The notes under the pieces are model-generated. The model ran no database searches. It had not been told where the DNA came from and saw nothing but the letters and a program-made list of their open reading frames with translations. A DNA stretch of 64,000 nucleotides from DYRB01 sp963845265 (GTDB lineage Bacteria > Pseudomonadota > Gammaproteobacteria > Chromatiales > Chromatiaceae): contig CAWJRN010000027.1 in NCBI GenBank assembly GCA_963845265.1, positions 48,844 to 112,843 on the forward strand, written 5' to 3'. The position numbers and the translations under genes were made by a program. Below are positions 26,259 through 36,316 of this stretch, one piece after another. Numbering within the stretch: position 1 is the stretch's first letter; every line of letters begins with the position of its first letter.

Positions 26259-26852
26259 ATGCCATCTCAGCGATTCCCAGCACAGCGGCTCTTGGCGATT
26301 CTGGGTGCCCTCATGGTGAGCACCTCCGCTGCCGATACCCTGCTGATCGACGACTTCGCGGATGCGGATAGTCCCTCCCGTCTCGGCACCCCCTGGCGCC
26401 TGGTGACCGATGGAGTCATGGGGGGAGTCTCCGCCGGAAGCCTGTCCTTGGGGCAGATCGATGGGCGCCGCGCCCTGTGCCTGCAGGGCGAAGTCCGCCT
26501 GGAGAACAATGGCGGCTTCGTCCAGGTCGCTCTGGATCTGGCTCCAGCGGGCGACCTCGATGCCAGCGCCTATACCGGGGTCCGCATCCTTGTTCGCGGC
26601 AACGCCGAGTCGTACAACCTGCATCTAAAGACGGCGGAGGTGCGCCTGCCCTGGCAGTCGTATCGCAGCACCTTCGAAGCAGGTCCCGAATGGCGGGAGA
26701 TCCGGCTGCCCTTCGGCGGCTTCGAGCCCCATCGCATCGATCTGCCCCTCGATACCGGACACCTGCGCAGCCTCGGGCTGGTGGCTATCGGCCGAGCCTT
26801 CACCGCCGAGCTTTGCGTGGCGGAGGTCGGCCTATATCGAGACCACCCCTAG
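26259..26852 (+). CDS. CIA30-domain protein (NDUFAF1-like), exported
   Basis: The 197-residue protein starts at ATG 26259, 4 bp after ubiG. A signal-like segment (about 8-24, AILGALMVSTSAAD) precedes the CIA30 beta-sandwich: LLIDDFADADSPSRLGTPWR, VTDGVMGGVSAGSL, LCLQGEVRLENNGGFVQVAL, a GVRILVRGNAESYNLHLKT strand and WREIRLPFGGFEPH. The family includes mitochondrial complex I assembly factor NDUFAF1 and many bacterial proteins of unknown function. Its coupling to a ubiquinone-synthesis gene is suggestive of a respiratory role, but the export signal argues against a direct parallel. Confidence 0.85.
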   Translation: MPSQRFPAQRLLAILGALMVSTSAADTLLIDDFADADSPSRLGTPWRLVTDGVMGGVSAGSLSLGQIDGRRALCLQGEVRLENNGGFVQVALDLAPAGDLDASAYTGVRILVRGNAESYNLHLKTAEVRLPWQSYRSTFEAGPEWREIRLPFGGFEPHRIDLPLDTGHLRSLGLVAIGRAFTAELCVAEVGLYRDHP

Positions 26853-27243
26853 CGGGCTGAGCCTCAGACGAACGAGTCTTGAGATGCATGGCCAAAATGA
26901 CGGTTGACCCAGTCTCGTGGAAGCGCAGCCCTCGGCGGGGCCTCCGAGCGAGTGGCGAGATGCCTCCGGGGCGACGATCGCTGGGACGGGGGAGCTAGAT
27001 CCGCGCCGGGCAGGTCGCAATGCTCTCTCTAATGTCCCCGGCGGCGCTCATCCCACTCGCGACGCCCGTTTTCTGCGCAAAAAAATACAAGCCTAGACCC
27101 CGTTTCCATTCGCGGCAACGACCGCTCCCGACTACAGATCGAGCAGGCACTTGGCGTTAACGTCGGATACAGCACGCGGGGCAGGCCCAAGAGCCCGCCG
27201 GTCGTACCATGCCAGGACGTCGATCAGATCGGCTTGGATCTCT
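26853..27243. other. Intergenic region, about 390 bp, no gene seen
   Basis: Between the CIA30 gene and the second MITE-like element no frame encodes a recognisable protein. The last 60 bases before the element are AT-neutral, unremarkable sequence. Confidence 0.5.
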
Positions 27244-27474
27244 AAAAAAGGGATCTGACCCGAATGGCACTTAGTTAAGCGGGTTAGGTTATGAAAACAG
27301 TAAGTTACGCCACTGGACGTAAGGCATTTTGGGTCCGCCGAGCAATCCTGCTCCCAGAAAATCCGAGGTACGGGGTCTTATCGTTCAAGAACTTGAACGT
27401 TGGCGCACTCGTAACTGACTGTTTACACGAGTCGCGTGCTTATCTAAGCGCCATTCGGATCTGACCCCTTTACC
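27244..27474. mobile_element. MITE-like non-autonomous element, copy 2
   Basis: The ends at 27247-27278 and 27440-27471 are the same 32-bp inverted repeats as in copy 1 at 3221, with a few substitutions; the innermost GGGTCAGATCC block is flipped at the right end (GGATCTGACCC). Total length is about 230 bp, like copy 1. About 48 bp of the left end matches the right end of copy 1 in inverse orientation, while most of the interior differs. No open frame of interest. Confidence 0.65.
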
Positions 27475-27510
27475 CGTGATCCCTTTACCCTGAAGCCGCG
27501 GTCATGCTTT

Positions 27511-27540
27511 CCCTTTTGACACCCGAGAAAGTCAAAAGGG
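27511..27540. terminator. Hairpin with AT-rich arms
   Basis: CCCTTTTGAC (27511-27520) and GTCAAAAGGG (27531-27540) are perfect complements around a 10-base loop ACCCGAGAAA. It lies just beyond the end of the minus-strand DUF4347-like gene and may terminate its transcript. On the minus strand the stem is not followed by a long T run. Confidence 0.45.
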
Positions 27541-27701
27541 GGGACCCTATCCCCCTGTCGGACTTAGATTTCCAACATGCTCGTACGCGCAATTCAGCCC
27601 ATTCTTCGCACCCATTGAGACAGCCGAATTTCGCGTAGCGCCACCGGAAGCGGCCAAGAATTGGCCAATTTGAGTTCCTCCGATCAAAGTCCCACAGGCT
27701 G

Positions 27702-28232
27702 CTAGGGTGGCGGTTCGATGCCTTGGCGGCTGCACATCTGCCCGGTCGGCGAGGACTCGTGCACCGGGCCGGTCCAGGTGCTGTACTGGGTAAGGGTACC
27801 CGCTTGTACCCGTACCCCCCATAGCGTAGCCAGGCGCTGCAGCAAGGTTTCGCCGTCGGCGCCGGCGGCTACGCTGCAACCGCGGAGCTCCACGCGGGCT
27901 CCATGGGCGAAGTAGGGCGCGAGCGCGGCCAGTTGGTCATGCATCGCGTCGACGTTCGCCACGGAGATGCCGGTCCAATGCAAGCGCCGCCCCTCCTCGC
28001 CGGCATGGCCGCCGGAGATGGATTGCCCGCCGGAGCGCCCGTGGCCCCAGATGCGCAGAATGTCAATTTCACCGACTGGGGCGATACTCATGATGTCCGC
28101 GATCATCTGCCCAACGCCATTGGACATCCCATACATGATCAGCTTTTCGGACACAGCGCCACGCTCGTTCAGGCGCTCCAGGCGATGTTGCCCCAGGACC
28201 GGGTCTTCCATATCGATGACGTCAATGTTCAT
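27702..28232 (-). CDS. DUF4347-like small protein, stand-alone
   Basis: ATG 28232 begins MNIDVIDMEDPVLGQHRLER and the product is 176 residues. Landmarks are IDILRIWGHGRSGGQSISGG, LAALAPYFAHGARVELRGCS, VAAGADGETLLQRLATLWGV, VQAGTLTQ. The pattern H-G then G-A-x-V-x-L-x-G-C-x-V-A-A-G is that of DUF4347, a caspase-like (clan CD) fold usually found at the N-terminus of huge surface adhesins. The candidate dyad would be the His of WGHG (about residue 64) and the Cys of RGCSV (about residue 119). Here the domain stands alone without signal peptide or adhesin repeats. Function unknown. Confidence 0.65.
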   Translation of the reverse strand: MNIDVIDMEDPVLGQHRLERLNERGAVSEKLIMYGMSNGVGQMIADIMSIAPVGEIDILRIWGHGRSGGQSISGGHAGEEGRRLHWTGISVANVDAMHDQLAALAPYFAHGARVELRGCSVAAGADGETLLQRLATLWGVRVQAGTLTQYSTWTGPVHESSPTGQMCSRQGIEPPP

Positions 28233-28783
28233 GCTGTCTGTCCCCCTATAAGCTGGCCTCGAATCGATAATAGCGCATCGCCTGGGGCTAGGTCGGGCAG
28301 CCAAAGTGCCGACGTCCGGGTCGTCGAGCCTCTGCGCAGCCACCAAGGGCCAGGGGCTGGGTCGGATCCCACATCGCATCGCGCTATCGAGCAGGGCGAT
28401 GTCGTCCGCCTGTCCCTGGCCAAGCCCGGAGCACTTTGCCCAGGCCGTCCTGTCCCCGCCGGACCCGTCTCCGGCCTTGGAGTGCGCCTTCGCGCGTCAA
28501 AGCGCCACGCGAAGAAGTGTCCGCGGATGACCCAACCGAGGGCGGTAGCACGCGAGAAGGTGCGCCTGAGCGGCCAACCCAAGTAGGAACGCTGATCTGA
28601 AAGAAATTTAGAGGCTGAGCTGCTGAATTATCGGTTGGTAGAACTGAAATTAGAGCGCCCCCCTAATCTCCGATGAGGCAGTGAGAAGACTCGCCAATAA
28701 TGGCACATCTGAGGGGCAGCGGGCGCCCTAAGAGCCCGCCGAACCTCCGGCCACGGGCTCGGAATCGCGCGGCGAAGTCCGCA
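28233..28783. other. Intergenic region, 551 bp, no convincing gene
   Basis: Plus-strand open frames across 28260-28586 have no recognisable domain and look like GC-rich shadows. The area around 28590-28660 is AT-richer than its surroundings and may hold promoter sequence. Nothing else is recognised. Confidence 0.45.
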
Positions 28784-29206
28784 TCAGGTGCCGGGCGTAA
28801 CCTTGTTCCAAGTGGCTTTTCGTTCGCCTCGATCATCGTATAGCTCGTAGCGATTGCCGCCCGTAGATTTCAGCGCTTGGCACTTCTCACGGCCCACCTT
28901 GATGCTAATGCAGAGCCGACCATCGCTCTCAACCCGCCAGGATCCAGTCTCCGTTGTGGTACCCCCCTTGCCACGCGCCGTGCGCTGCTCGATTCGGCCG
29001 TCGGTGAAAAACTTGATGGTCCGGTAATGACCTTTCGCGACGTACATGGAACCCTTCTTACCCTCAAGGTTCATCTCAGCCGTGTTGCCCAAAACGATCT
29101 TTTCCACGGCCTGCTTGTCGAGGTAATCTCCCGCTTGCACCATGGCTGCGGAAAGCATCAAAGCCGCCGCAGATACCGCGGCCCAGTAAGTCATTCTTGC
29201 GCGCAT
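28784..29206 (-). CDS. Secreted DUF995-like protein (140 aa)
   Basis: ATG 29206 is preceded by GGGAGAAGTGAT. The product has a signal peptide (about 1-26, SAAMVQAGD) and then YLDKQAVEKIVLGNTAEMNL, AKGHYRTIKFFTDGRIEQRT, TETGSWRVESDGRLCISIKV, GREKCQAL and GNRYELYDD. The succession of a glycine/aspartate hairpin, a G-S-W-R-V strand and a C-x-x-x pair is that of DUF995 and similar small periplasmic beta-barrel-like domains of unknown role. The gene is isolated. Confidence 0.72.
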   Translation of the reverse strand: MRARMTYWAAVSAAALMLSAAMVQAGDYLDKQAVEKIVLGNTAEMNLEGKKGSMYVAKGHYRTIKFFTDGRIEQRTARGKGGTTTETGSWRVESDGRLCISIKVGREKCQALKSTGGNRYELYDDRGERKATWNKVTPGT

Positions 29207-29298
29207 ATCACTTCTCCCTCGGATGACTCCATGTCATGTTGTCCCGTTTTTAAGTCTAGAATCCGGACCGCCCACTTGCTACGGCGGGTGCTTCGTCT

Positions 29299-29490
29299 TT
29301 ATCTTCCCCCGCGGGAGCCGACTTGCACAGAACCTCGGCACCCACAGGCCCGGGGTCTCGTATCGTTGCATTGCGCCCCGTACAACACGACCGACCGTAG
29401 CGAGGTGCACACCAAATTGCTCGGCAATCTCACGGTAACTGTAAGCGCCTGTCTCGTACGCCGTCACGATACCCGCATTCCTCCCACCAG
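29299..29490 (-). pseudogene. Remnant of a transposase-type C-terminal helix-turn-helix
   Basis: The minus strand encodes HPGGRNAGIVTAYETGAYSY followed by REIAEQFGVHLATVGRVVRG. This is the helix-turn-helix tail of REP-associated transposases (compare MKEIGDYFGLHQSRISKIIR in the copies at 51.1, 61.2 and 63.1 kb), although from a distinct subfamily. No catalytic domain precedes it. It lies between the DUF995 gene and the RND pump. Confidence 0.55.
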
Positions 29491-29547
29491 GATGGGCCCT
29501 GATGCACACCATCTGCGAGGCGCTGGAAGTGAAGCTCTGACCATCGC

Positions 29548-32500
29548 TCAACCCGCCGTGTCAGGTATCGCCGTGGCCTCCGCGTCGAGCCTGCGCCTGA
29601 CATCCCCAGGCGAACCGGTTCGCCGCGCCAACAGGTCATAGGCGACGGGTACCACGAACAGCGTAAAGAAGGTGGCCGCAAGCACCCCGAACAGGATCAC
29701 GGTCCCGATCACGGCCCGGGTCTCGGCCCCGGCGCCGGATGACAGGAGCAGGGGCACCGAGCCCGCGGCGGTGGTGATGCCGGTCATGACGATGGGCCGC
29801 AGGCGGACCTCGGATGCCTCCAGCAGGGCGTCGCGGAAGGCCATGCCTTGATCCCGGAGCTGATTGGCGAACTCCACGATCAGGATGCCGTTCTTGGCCG
29901 CGAGCCCCACCAGCATGATGAGCCCGATCTGGCTGTAGATGTTCAGGGTCTCCCCGCTCCACCAGAGCCCCAGCAGTGCACCGGCCATGGCGAGCGGCAC
30001 CGTGAGCATGATCACCAAGGGGTGAATCCAGCTCTCGAACTGGGCGGCCAGGACCAGGAAGACCACCACCAGCCCCAGCGCGAAGACGAACAGGATCCCG
30101 CCGCTGGACTCCCGGAGGTCCGCCGACTGGCCTTTGAAGTCCACCTGGGCCTGCTCGGGCAAATGCGCGCGGACCTTGCCCTCCAGATAGTCCAGCGCCG
30201 CGCCGAGGGCCAGGCCGTCGGCCAGGTTGGCCTCGATGGTGATGGCACGCACCCGGTTGTAGCGGTTGAGGCTCTTGGAGTCCGCGATCTCCGAGACGCT
30301 GACCAGGTTGGACAGCGGGATCAGCTGGCCGCTGCGGTCGGAGCGCACGTAGAGGTTCGTCAGGCTCGCCGGGGTGCGCTGGGCGTCCCGCTCGCCCTCC
30401 AGGATGACGTCGTACTCCTCCCCGGCGTCCAGATAGGTGGTCACCTGGCGCGAACCCAGCATGGTCTCCAGGGTGCGCCCGATGGTGCCGACCTTGACCC
30501 CCAGGTCCGCGGCCCGGTCGTAGTCGATCTCCACCCGCAGCTGCGGCTTGGTCTCCTTGTAGTCCCAGTCGATGCTGGTGAGGCCCGGGTTGTCCTTCTC
30601 GATCTCCGCGAGCAGGGTGTCGCGCCACTGGGCCAGCTCCTCGTAGGTGCCGCCCCCGAGGACGAACTGCACGGGCTTCTGGATGCGCGCCCCGAAGCCC
30701 TGGCGCATCACCGGGAAGGCCTTGACGCCCGAGAGGTCGGCGAGCTTGCCCTTGATCTCGTCCATGATGGCCCAGGCGGAGCGGCGCTGATGAAAGTCGT
30801 TCAGCACCATGATCACGATGCCGGAGTTGAAGATCTGGGCGCTGCCGAAGGTGCGCGGCGCCCGCACCAGGACGCGGAGCGCCTCCTCGCTCTCGGCGTA
30901 GGGCATCAGGCGGCGCTCGATCTCGTCCATGTACTCCTTCATGTACCCGTAAGAGGCACCCTCAGGCCCGTTCACCAGGAGGAAGAAGGCGCCCCGGTCC
31001 TCCTTGGGGGCGTACTCGCGGGGGATCTGCTCGAACAGCCACCAGGCGCCGGCCAGGGTGCCGACGAACAGGAGCACGACCAGCCAGCGCGCCCGCAGCA
31101 GGAACCGCAGCGCGGCCAGATAGCCCCGGCGCACCCAGCCGAAGGCGCGGTCCACGGCCCGGCTCAGGGAGGCCTGGCGGTGGTCCTGGGGCAGGATCTT
31201 GGAGGCGAGCATGGGCGAGAGGGTCAGGGCCACAAGGGTGGAGAAGCCCACGGCCGCCGCCATGGTCAGGGCGAACTCCGAGAACAGGCGGCCCACGTCC
31301 CCCTGCAGGAAGGCGATGGGCACGAACACCGCCACCAGCACCACCGAGGTCGCGACCACCGCGAAGCCGACCTGCCGGGTACCCCGGAAGGCGGCCACCA
31401 GGCGGGTCTCGCCGTACTGCTCCATGCGCCGATGGACGTTCTCCAGCACCACGATGGCGTCGTCCACCACCAGCCCGATGGCCAGCACCAGGGCCAGCAG
31501 GGTCAGGATGTTGATGGAGAACCCCAGGGCCAGCAGCACCGTGAAGGTGGCAATCAGGGAGACGGGCACCGTCACCGCCGGCACCAGCATGGCCCGCACG
31601 GAGCCGAGGAACAGGAAGATGACCAGGATCACCAGGGTGATGGCGATGCCGAGGGTCTTGTAGACCTCGTGGATCGCCCCCTTGACGAACACCGAGGTGT
31701 CGTAGCTCTGCTTGATCTCCATGCCCTCGGGCAGGCTGGGGTTGACCCGCGCCATCTCGGCCTTGGCGGCGTCCGCCACCGCAATGGTGTTGGCGGTGGA
31801 CTGCTTGATGATACCCAGCCCCACCATGGGCACCCCGTTGCCGCGAAAGAAGGTACGGTCCTCCTCGGTGCCGCGCTCGACGCGCGCCACGTCGCCCAGG
31901 CGGACCAGGTACCCGTCCGTGCCCTGGCCCAGCACCAGCCGGGCGAACTGCTCCGGCGTGCCGAAGGCCCGGTCGACCCGCACGCTGAACTGGCGGGTCT
32001 TGGACTCCACGCTGCCGGCCGGCAGCTCCAGGTTCTCGGCCCGCAGAGCGTCCTCCACGTCCGCCACCGTGAGGCCTCGCGCGGCCAGGGCGTTGCGGTC
32101 CAGCCAGATGCGCATGGCGAAGGTCTGGTTGCCGCCGACCCGCACGCGGGCCACACCGTCCAGCACGGAGAAGCGGTCGACCAGGTAGCGCCGTGCGTAG
32201 TCCGTCAGCTCTGGAACGCGTCATGCGGTCGCTCACCAGGTTGAGCCACATGATGACGTCCTCGTTGCTGTCCACCTTCTGGATATCCGGCGGGTCGGCC
32301 TCCACCGGGAGCTGGTCGAGGATGCCGGAGACCCGGTCGCGCACGTCGTTGGCGGCGCCGTCGATGTCGCGCGCGATGTCGAACTCGATGGTGATGGCGG
32401 AGCGCCCGTCCTCGCTGACCGACTCGACGGTGCGAATGCCCTCGACCCCGGAGATGCGATCCTCGATGAGCTGGGTGATGCGCGTCTCCACCACATTGGC

Positions 32501-32665
32501 GGAGGCCCCGGGGTAGCGTGTCTCCACCGAGACCACTGGGGGGTCGATGTCCGGGTACTCGCGCAGCGGCAGGCGGTCGAAGGCCACTAGCCCGAAGGCG
32601 ATCAGGAGCAGGGACAGGACGGCCGCGAGGACCGGCCGGGTGACGGACAGGTCGGAGAGGATCAT
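29548..32665 (-). pseudogene. RND multidrug efflux permease (HAE1 type), interrupted by a one-base frameshift
   Basis: Read with one correction the gene encodes about 1038 residues, the normal RND length: N-terminal MILSDLSVTRPVLAAVLSLL, porter loops, the transmembrane-4 acidic pair in LAIGLVVDDAIVVLENVHR, and TLSPMLASKIL. The frame breaks at 32215-32216, where the codons for M-T-R should continue P-E-L-T-D-Y-A-R-R-Y; one extra A (T on the coding strand) shifts the reading, leaving an N-terminal piece of about 150 residues and an 872-residue remainder. Its ATG overlaps the stop of the adaptor gene (ATGA). If the lesion is real the pump is dead; if it is a sequencing error this is a normal proton-driven drug or lipid exporter. 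Confidence 0.9.
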
Positions 32666-33729
32666 GGGGCGGCCCCCAGCAGCTCGCTGAGGGTTCGGGT
32701 GCCGTCATCCAGGGCCTGGACGCGCACCGACTGGCCGGGGCGCACCTTATCGTTGCCGTGGGTGATGACGCGCTGCCCCGCCGCAAGGCCGTCTACCACC
32801 TCCGCCTGGCCGGGACGCCTGGCGCCGATGCGTACCTGGACCCGCTCGACCTTGTCGTCCTCGCCGACCCGCATCACGAAATGCTCCTTGCCCTGCTGGA
32901 GCAGGGCGGACTCGGGTACTACCAGGGTCTCGCGGGGATTGCGCAGCAGCTCCACCTGCATCAGGACCCCTGGCCTCAAGGTCCGGTCCGGGTTTGGAAT
33001 CATGGCCCGAACCTGGATGGATCGGGTGACGGGGTCCACCCGGCTGTCGATGCTGCGGATCACCCCTTCGAAGACCTGGTCCCCGTAAGCGGACGCCCTG
33101 GCCTCGATGGCGAGCCCGGGCTTGAGGTCCGTCACGAAGACGCTGGGAACCGTGAAGTCCAGCTTCATGACCCGGTCGTCATCGAGCGTGGTGATCAGGT
33201 CCCCCGGCTCCACCAAGGCCCCGGGACTGATGTTGCGCAGCCCCAGAACCCCGTCGAAGGGGGCCTTGACCAGCCGGTCGGCCAGCCGAGACTCGATGGC
33301 CACCAGAACCGCCCGTGCCGTGTCCAGGTCGCGCCTGCGCTCGTCGAGCAGGGACTCGGAGGCCGAGCGCTGCGTGGCCAGCGACTTGACCCGATTGAAC
33401 TGGCGCTCCGCCTCCGCCACCCGTACCTGTCCCTCTTCCAGCAGGGCGTGCTCCTCTGCGCTGGTCATCTCCACGAGCACATCGCCCGTCTTGACCTGCT
33501 GGCCATCGTCGAAGTGGATGGCCGAGACCGTCTCAGTGACGTTGGCGGTCACATTGACCGACTCGTTGGCCTTCAGGGTGCCGAGGGCCTCCACCCGGTC
33601 GGCGAAGGGTTCAACTCGCACCTCCGCCGCGATCACCGGAGTGGGCGGCGGCTTGGGTGCATCCTTGGCAGCGAGCGGGACCGCTTGGAGGCACAGGGCG
33701 GCGAGCGTCAGGGGTCGCAGCAGGTTCAT
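32662..33729 (-). CDS. RND efflux periplasmic adaptor (HlyD/MFP family)
   Basis: The 355-residue protein has a signal peptide (about 1-22), a beta-barrel/lipoyl start (VEALGTLKANESVNVTANVT, IHFDDGQQVKTGDVLVEMTS), an alpha-hairpin (about 90-150), the second half-lipoyl motif (DRLVKAPFDGVLGLRNISPG) and the membrane-proximal domain ending EVVDGLAAGQRVITHG. It links the inner-membrane pump to an outer-membrane channel; no outer-membrane gene is present nearby. The stop overlaps the pump start, showing coupled translation. The frame is intact. Confidence 0.93.
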   Translation of the reverse strand: MNLLRPLTLAALCLQAVPLAAKDAPKPPPTPVIAAEVRVEPFADRVEALGTLKANESVNVTANVTETVSAIHFDDGQQVKTGDVLVEMTSAEEHALLEEGQVRVAEAERQFNRVKSLATQRSASESLLDERRRDLDTARAVLVAIESRLADRLVKAPFDGVLGLRNISPGALVEPGDLITTLDDDRVMKLDFTVPSVFVTDLKPGLAIEARASAYGDQVFEGVIRSIDSRVDPVTRSIQVRAMIPNPDRTLRPGVLMQVELLRNPRETLVVPESALLQQGKEHFVMRVGEDDKVERVQVRIGARRPGQAEVVDGLAAGQRVITHGNDKVRPGQSVRVQALDDGTRTLSELLGAAP

Positions 33730-33831
33730 GGCGAGGGCTCCGGGTTGCGACGGTGATCGGGAGATCGGATCGTTCTGAAGGCATGTGGAGTCGTATCGGG
33801 CGCACTACCAGGGCTGGGGGCTTCTAGTTCC

Positions 33832-34356
33832 AGCGCATTGGCGCCAACAATAGTGGAAATGGACACCGAGCTCGCGTGCGACATAGGGGTTGTCGAACTC
33901 CTCCACGTGAATCGAGATGGTCAGCCCCAGGTTCACCCCACGGGCCTCCGAGGCGCCGCGGTTGGCGGCTTCCATGATGCCGGGCCCGCCGCCCGTGCAA
34001 ACGACGAAACGCCGCTCCTCGTCTTCGAGCTGCTTGGACCACTCCGTCAGGCGCCCGGCCAGCTCCCGCGCGGCCTCATAGAATGGGGACAGCTCGAGGT
34101 CCCGCCGCGCCCGCTCCGGGTCGCTGTCGCCCTGCTCGGCGGCGTCGAGCCGCTGCTGCGCCTGTTCCCGCAAAGAAATCCGGGCGCTGCCCACGAAGAC
34201 GATGGTGTCGTCCACCCGATAGCGGGCGAATCGGCTTTGCGGCTCCAGGTACTCGGAGAGGATCCGCAGTGCCCTGGCGCTCGAGCTCTTCAAGAATCGT
34301 TCGTTGAGATAGGCATGCACAGTGCGCTGCTGCTGCCCGTTGTCTTCGTTGCTCAA
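33832..34356 (-). pseudogene. LOG-family (TIGR00730-like) gene, copy 1, truncated at its 3' end
   Basis: It is the counterpart of the complete gene at 52443-53270 at an offset of exactly 18914 bp. The TTG start at 34356 has GAGGAG upstream. The first 168 or so residues are present, including TGGGPGIMEAANRGASEA, but the reading ends abruptly after LGVHFHY and the catalytic PGGFGTLDE region is missing. Several conserved residues are changed relative to copy 2, for example FMGSARIPS to FVGSARISL, so it is decaying. At the break, 17 bases (33832-33848) match the start of the nhaR fragment beside copy 2. It cannot be a functional nucleotide phosphoribohydrolase. Confidence 0.85.
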
Positions 34357-36316
34357 GGCCTGCTCCTCTTCGATCAGAGACCATCGCGCGCCCGGTAGGC
34401 GCGCAACTATAGAATGACTTGCCACATCGCAGCACGATCGTTGGACCAGCTGAGGCGGAGCAGATTCCACGATGCCCTGCGTCCGCCCCAGTGCCGCCGG
34501 CTGTGCAGGTGATTGGCGCATGCTGTTCCGCCCGGCCAGTCGCGCCGATAGGATAGAGTTGCGGCTTGCCCTCGGGAGGGGCGGCGGCCATGGGAGGACG
34601 GGGTCGAGAACTGACCCTGGAGCCCCCAAGACTTAAGCCCGGGTACCTGCGACCTCGATCAGGCTCAGGCCCCGTTGAATGGCCGGCCGTCGCAAGGCCG
34701 GACATGGCCGGAAATGTCTATCAACAAGAGGCGATGCCCATGAGAAAAACCACCGTCGCCCAATGGTCCGATCTGAAACCCCTCGAACCTGCTTACGCCC
34801 TGGTCGCCGGTGTGGATCTGGTGGTCGTGCGTTGGCAGGAGGGAGACCAGGTCTCGGTGCTCTACGGGCGCTGCGCCCATCGCGGTGCCTTGATGTCTGA
34901 CGGCCGCATCGAGGGAGGAAATATCGTCTGTGGTCTGCATGACTGGGATTACAGCTACCGGACCGGCATCAGCTCCTACAATCCCGCGGAAAGACTGCAC
35001 CGCTTCAACGCCTGGCTGGAGGACGGCGAGGTCCGGGTCGACGCGAACGAGATCGACGCCTGGGCGCTGGACAACCCTCAGCCATACGATCGCGATGCCT
35101 ATCAGGGGCTGTACAAGGACCACCACGGTGGACCCGAGGAGCCGCACTACCAGTACATTCAGCACCTGGCCGAACATGGCCTGTCCAAAGTGGGTCACCA
35201 TGGCCGGGTCAGCGCCATGGGGGTGCCGCGGGACCAGTTGCCGCGGTGGGAGGACATCCAGATCCTCACGGCCCAACTGTACCGGGTGCCGCTGCTGGAC
35301 GAGCACCCGGTCGGCACCGAGGTGGTCATAGGTCCCAATGCTGCCAGACCGCTGCGCCTGGAGACCCCACTGTTTGTCTCCGACATGAGCTTCGGCGCCT
35401 TGTCCGAAGAGGCCAAGGTGGCCTTGGCCATGGGCGCCGAGCTCGCCGGCACCGGTATCTGCTCCGGCGAGGGCGGCATGCTGCCCGACGAGCAGGCTTC
35501 CAACTCCCGCTACCTCTACGAGCTGGCCTCGGCGCGGTTCGGTTACTCCATGGACAAGGTTCAGCGGTGCCAGGCGTTTCACTTCAAGTGCGGCCAGGGG
35601 GCTAAGACCGGCACCGGCGGTCACCTGCCCGGCAACAAGGTCAAGGGGCGTATCGCCGAGGTGCGCGGACTGCCCGAGGGTGAATCCGCCATCTCGCCGC
35701 CGCGCTTCCCGGACTGGGACGGCACGGACGACTACCGCCGCTTCGCCGCGGAGGTGCGCGAGGCCACCGGCGGCATCCCCATCGGCGTCAAGCTATCGGC
35801 CCAGCACATCGAGCGCGACATCGAGGCGGCGCTGCGGATCGGCGTGGACTACATCATCCTCGATGGCCGCGGCGGCGGTACCGGCGCCGCCCCCTTGATC
35901 TTCCGCGACAATATCTCGGTGCCGACCATTCCGGCGCTGGCGCGTGCGCGTCGCTACCTGGACACGAAGGGCCGCGGCGACGTCTCCCTCGTGATCACCG
36001 GCGGTCTGCGGCTGCCGGCAGATTTCATCAAGGCCATGGCCCTGGGCGCCGATGCCGTCGCGCTGTCCAACGCCGCCTTGCAGGCCATCGGATGCCTGGG
36101 GATGCGCGCCTGTCACACCAACAACTGCCCGGTCGGCATCGCGACCCAGCGGCCCGATCTGCGCCGCCGCTTGAAGATCGAGACGGGCGCCAAGCAGCTC
36201 AACAACTTCTTGCGGGCCTCGACCGAGCTGATGCAGGTCATGGCACGGGCCTGCGGGCACGACCATCTCAACGAGTTTTGCCTCGACGATCTGAGCACCT
36301 TCGAGCGCGAGATGGC
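33851..36316. repeat. Long near-identical direct repeat, copy A (about 2.47 kb)
   Basis: Bases 33851-36316 correspond to 52765-55230 without any insertion or deletion. The Rieske/FMN gene and the intergenic region differ by only a few bases (K to R and Y to H in the protein). The truncated LOG part differs more. Beyond 36316 the two copies remain homologous but diverge. Confidence 0.93.
34357..34739. promoter_or_regulatory. Divergent regulatory region of copy A, duplicated at 53271-53653
   Basis: This 383-bp region lies between the divergent LOG and Rieske/FMN starts and is essentially identical in copy B. CCGGCC (34683-34688) and GGCCGG (34696-34701) form a small hairpin about 40 bp before the Rieske/FMN start. 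Conservation reflects the recent homogenisation, not necessarily function. The intact duplicate means that both copies of the Rieske/FMN gene have the same promoter. Confidence 0.5.

Noticed and set aside
27903..28586. 227-codon plus-strand frame overlapping the DUF4347-like gene
   Set aside because: Its first half is antisense to a recognisable domain and the second half is basic, Pro-rich noise.
32205..32225. Programmed frameshift in the RND gene
   Set aside because: No slippery heptamer followed by a structure is visible and RND pumps are not known to use one.
29848..32244. Open frame of 798 codons opposite the RND pump
   Set aside because: Antisense shadow of a conserved gene; the product is a low-complexity His/Gln/Gly sequence.
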